The position numbers and the translations under genes are program-made. DNA of 19,187 nucleotides from Chrysochromulina tobinii (lineage: Eukaryota > Haptophyta > Prymnesiales > Chrysochromulinaceae). Shown in pieces: positions 15,965 to 19,187 of this stretch. Below the pieces are notes generated by a model. It searched no databases. It was not told where the DNA came from and saw only the letters and a list, made by a program, of their open reading frames with translations. The first letter of the stretch is position 1. Each line of letters starts with the position of its first letter. The DNA lies in assembly GCA_001275005.1 (NCBI GenBank), contig JWZX01002858.1, positions 1 through 19,187 on the forward strand. The letters are read 5' to 3'.

Positions 15965-16210
15965 ATTCTTACATGTAACTTCATATCGAACTGGGGCATC
16001 GAGAGAATGGGCGGGTAACTCTCTGCATCTTCATTCACACCAACCGCGAGCCTCGTCAACTGTTGTCACATTTCCCCGAGAGCGCGGCACCAACCTCCGT
16101 GCAGAGCTGAGCCCCTGAGTCGGGTCTCGCCAACGCAGCAGCGAGCGTGGCCGGCGCTGTCGTGCGCGCGTCCATCGTCTATAGCGCGCGTCGTGTCGTC
16201 GTCTGCCAAG
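15965..16210. promoter_or_regulatory. Divergent promoter region
   Basis: These 246 bp separate two divergently oriented starts (15964 minus, 16211 plus). I see no strong TATA box; CTATAG near 16180 is too close to the plus-strand ATG. ACATGT near 15971-15976 is a palindrome. CATTCACACCAA occurs at about 16032. The plus-strand ATG has A at -3 (CCAAGATGT), consistent with a real start. Core elements cannot be assigned with confidence. Confidence 0.5.
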
Positions 16211-18590
16211 ATGTCTGCCGCGAAACAAAATTCCCAAGCGGCTCTCGACTGGGCGAAAAAGCGCCAGCAGCAACTGGAGCGCGCGGCCGCAATCAAGGCG
16301 GAGCGGCAGGCGACGCTTCGGAGCCAGCGGCCAACGGGGGAGCTCGATGCCATGGAAGGGGAGCCCTCGGCCAAGCCGACTCCCTCGCAGCGGCGCACGT
16401 ACTCTCAGCCCGCCTCCGACCAGCAGGCCAACGGTGGCCTCGACGAGATGCAGGCTCATTTGCCGATGCGGCCGAACACGGAGGCGGGCGACAGCGCCCA
16501 CCTGCCCGAATGGGCGCGCGAGATGAATTTCAGCTCGAACCGCAAGGCGGGCGCGGCCGCCGAGCACCGTGCGTATGGTCACACCGAGAGCGCCCCTGAC
16601 AGCCACTTCCCTTACAATGGGTACGCCGACGAGCCCTATGATGGCGGCCCGCCGTCGCCGTCATGCGGCGAACTCGAGAGGGGGGGGCGAGATGGGAGCC
16701 ACGGCGCGCACGCGTACGGTGCGCACGCGTACGGCGCGGCGCAGGCGGTCGCCAACTGGCCCGCGGACATGCCTCTTGGCCAGAGCGACGGTGGCATCGG
16801 CTACAACCGCGGGCGCGCGATGCCTCGTGGGCCGCCCAAGGACCTGGCCATCGACTTCGTCGGCCTGCCGAGCGAGCGCACCAAGCCCACCCTTGCGGCC
16901 GCCGAGTTCTTCGGGCTCGACGGCCCGATGCAGCCGCGCCGCGGTTCACGCCGCTCGCCACCTGCAGCCGTCGAGGCCGCCGCCACCCAGTCCTATCCGC
17001 CGCCGCCGCAGCAGCAGTACGCGCAACAATATGCGCAGCAGCAGCAGCAGCAGCCAGCGTATTCGCCGGAGGGGTATGCGCCGCTGCATCAGTACGCGCA
17101 GCAGCAGCAGCATTACCCCTCGTACGCGCCACCTCCGCCGCCGCCGCAGCAGCAGTACGCGCACGTTGCGACTGGGCACCCGCCGCCCGGCGCGCCCGCC
17201 GCTGCGCAGCCCGCACGCGGTGGGCGGCGCGCGTCGCCTCCGCTCGCGCTCGTCGACGACGACAGCTACGGCGCCGGCGGCCTTGCCTGCAACGGCGCTG
17301 GCGGCTACCAGGACGGCGCGTATGGTGGGTACCGCGCGGCCGGCGCCGCCGGCGCGGCGATGGGCGGGGTTCTCAGTGGGGTTCTCACTGAGCAGAATCA
17401 TCAGAACGGGCCCAACCCACTGCAGCGGCCGCCGCGGCAGCGGGGGGGCGACAGCAGCAGCAGCAGCAGCGGCGCCGGCGCTCACCACGGCGCTCTCGGA
17501 TCTCGTGCCGACGTACCTAATTTGGGTGCACTCCCTAATTTGGGTGCACCCCCACCGCCCGAAACCGAGGCCGACGGCGCCTCCGAGAGCGCTGGACGCG
17601 CACGAGCGTCGGCCGGGGCACTAGGGCGCCGAGCCGGGCGAGGCGGCGCGAGCGCCGAGAACGGGCGCCAGGCCCCTGACCGACCCGTGTGGAACAGTGA
17701 TTTCGGGGGCGACCCCCTCCGGCAGCCGCCCCCGCCGCTGCCGGGCGCTCGCTCCAACGTGGGTCGCCGTCGCGAGCAGCAGCAGCAGGATCCGGAGGTC
17801 GAGCCCCCCGCGGCCGCGCCGGTGCGCCGCCCCCCTTCGAGCTCTCGCCCCCCGTGGCTGGACACGCGCGACGGGTGCGGCGACGCGTGCGGGAGCTGTG
17901 CGCCCAGTGCGTCCTCGGTCAGCCGTCAGTCGTCATCGAGCACGCTCGGGGGCGTGCCTCCCCGGCGGGCAGAAGGGCGTGTCGGGAGCGCCAGCCGACC
18001 CGCCCTCGCTCCCGAGCCCGATGATTACATGCAGGAGCACCCCAGCTACGGCCATGCTCCCGCACAGCACGGTGGCGGAGGTTACGGCGGTTACGCCCAG
18101 AGTGGGGGCAAGGGCTACGCGCGCCGTGACGAGCGCCCCGTCGGAGGAGGCGGTGGCGGTGGGTACGGCGCCGGCAGCCTGCCGCGCGACGAACGGCCCG
18201 TCGGAGGCGGCGCCGGCGCGGGCAGCCAGCCGCGCGACGAACGGCCCGTGCGTGGCAACCCCGAGCGCCCTCTGCCAAAGGCCCCAGCCCACGCGTCGTA
18301 CGAAGCGCAAGCACAGGCGCTGATGGATCAGAACGGCGGCGCCGACGACGACCTGGTCCCGTGCAGCATGTGCGGCCGGCGCTTTGCGCTCCATCGGATC
18401 GATGCGCACATGAAAGCCTGCCAAAGCGCCGCGACCAAGCCGCGCAAGGTCTTCAACGCCGCCAAGCAGCGCATCGGCCAGATCGAGGGAGTCACCCAAG
18501 CCGACATCCGCAAGGCCAATGAGGAATCGACACGCAAAGCAGCCGAGGCGCACGCGGCGGCGGCGGCGGTGCCGTCGGCGCCCCCGAGCT

Positions 18591-18626
<36 letters not shown>

Positions 18627-19126
18627 GACGCGGACGCGGCCTGCCCGTCGCCACACGCGACGAACGGCCAGCGGACTCTGGATCACGCGGTGGCCCCCGT
18701 GTGATGCTTGGCAAGGACGGCCGGCCCCTCTCGCCGCTCTCGGCGGCGATCGCGCGCAAGAAGATGGGCTTGGATCCGGAGGACGAAGACATCGATGGTC
18801 CAAGTGACATCCGGCCCTGCCCCAACTGCGGGCGCAACTTTGCGGCGGATCGGCTCACCGTGCACCTCGAGATCTGCCGCAAGGTCTCCATCAACAGCCA
18901 GCAGCGTGCCACGTGGGACGCACAAGCGCAGCGTCTCAAAGACTCGGCCGCGCGGCTTGGGGGCGTCTCGCCGCAACTGGGGCGCCCGTCGGCGTCCTCG
19001 CGCCGTCTCGGCGCAGCCAACGACCGGTGGCGCGCCTCGCACACGCCTGGCGAGACCTCGCGCGACGACCGGCGTGCAGCGGCTACCTCGCGCTCCGCCG
19101 ACGTGCGCGGCGGCTTTGGAGGAGGA

Positions 19127-19187
<61 letters not shown>
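16211..19187 (+). CDS. C2HC zinc-finger protein (ZC2HC1/ZNF474-like), 3' partial
   Basis: The frame from ATG 16211 runs to the window edge without a stop: 992 codons. The N-terminus is a basic helix (AALDWAKKRQQQLERAAAIK). The middle is disordered: Gly/Tyr-rich, poly-Gln (about 16996-17160), Ser run, Pro-rich and poly-Gly. Two C2HC fingers of identical spacing, C-x2-C-x11-H-x3-C, lie at about residues 718-737 (PCSMCGRRFALHRIDAHMKAC) and 870-889 (PCPNCGRNFAADRLTVHLEIC). The first is followed by KPRKVFNAAKQRI, matching the KRKVFD..KQR tail usual in ZC2HC1 proteins. These proteins are poorly characterised; some animal members are testis- or cilium-associated. The motif RDERPV or RDERPA occurs four times (18125, 18185, 18233, 18656). 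The gene ends in a long GGC run, so more exons or fingers may follow. Confidence 0.85.
16996..17160 (+). repeat. CAG-rich poly-Gln/Tyr coding repeat
   Basis: Several pure CAG runs (3-6 codons) alternate with TAC GCG and CCG, encoding QQQYAQQYAQQ-type sequence. It is a coding trinucleotide repeat inside the zinc-finger gene and likely to vary in length. Confidence 0.85.
17516..17551 (+). repeat. 18-bp tandem duplication in the zinc-finger gene
   Basis: CCTAATTTGGGTGCACTC (17516-17533) is repeated at 17534-17551 with two changes at its end. It adds PNLGAL PNLGAP in frame. It is locally AT-richer than its surroundings and uses AAT and TTG codons, which are rare around it. Confidence 0.85.
18593..18624 (+). 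repeat. GGC run (poly-Gly) between the two zinc fingers
   Basis: About ten uninterrupted GGC codons follow GCCCCCGAGCTAC and lead into the RGRG-type basic segment. It is in frame with both fingers. Confidence 0.9.
19127..19187 (+). repeat. Terminal GGC run at the window edge
   Basis: Uninterrupted GGC trinucleotides run to the last base of the window and encode poly-Gly in the open frame of the zinc-finger gene. The window also starts with a shorter GGC run (1-15). Such runs often end contigs, so the true length is unknown. Confidence 0.9.

Noticed and set aside
14928-16118. 396-residue plus-strand frame
   Set aside because: It lies opposite the fasciclin-fibrillin gene, which has clear FAS1 and PAP motifs; the plus-strand product is Ser/Ala-rich shadow.
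16569-17624. 351-residue Arg/Ser-rich frame inside the zinc-finger gene
   Set aside because: Off-frame reading; the real frame (codon starts at 2 mod 3) is continuous from 16211 and contains both zinc fingers.
1-19187. Circular molecule suggested by GGC at both ends
   Set aside because: GGC runs are common inside this sequence and the two ends belong to different coding frames with different flanks; there is no unique overlap.

Overview
The window looks like nuclear DNA of a GC-rich eukaryotic alga with a secondary (red-lineage) plastid, most simply a haptophyte or a similar chromist. The reasons are long disordered proteins rich in Ala, Gly, Pro and Ser, in-frame GGC, CAG and AGC runs, GT-AG introns, no ribosome binding sites or operons, and a plastid-type fibrillin whose N-terminus looks like an ER signal peptide followed by a Phe-initiated transit peptide. 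The exact lineage is inference.

Layout: (1) 1-3387 +, a large Armadillo-repeat protein whose 5' end lies outside the window. (2) 3388-4969, non-coding by ordinary criteria. It holds a decayed, frame-broken coding fragment (about 3660-4277), a near-perfect 154-bp tandem duplication, and a lower-GC stretch with an AATAAA-bearing hairpin. (3) 4970-6875 +, a disordered Tyr/Gly-rich then acidic protein whose reading frame breaks once, near 6211. (4) 6876-7690, a convergent intergenic region with a purine-rich minisatellite. (5) 14206 down to 7691 -, a large scaffold protein: possible Sfi1-like N-terminus, long disordered and Ala/Glu coiled-coil repeats, two IQ-like motifs, a calponin-homology domain, and, if a predicted 149-nt intron is real, a C-terminal PDZ domain. 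(6) 15964-14426 -, a fasciclin-fibrillin fusion, predicted plastid-targeted. (7) 15965-16210, a short divergent promoter region. (8) 16211-19187 +, a gene with two C2HC zinc fingers, open to the window end, whose real frame runs for 992 codons without a stop.

Functional picture: three of the five genes (ARM repeats, CH/IQ/PDZ scaffold, C2HC fingers of the ZC2HC1/ZNF474 type) have architectures of structural or adaptor proteins, possibly cytoskeletal or flagellar. The fasciclin-fibrillin gene stands apart as a plastid lipid/membrane protein. Nothing shows that the genes form one pathway. The least expected items are the CH-PDZ split/fusion question with its repeat-filled intron, the FAS1-fibrillin fusion, and the decayed duplicated gene fragment. 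I saw no rRNA, tRNA, CRISPR array or recognisable transposase.
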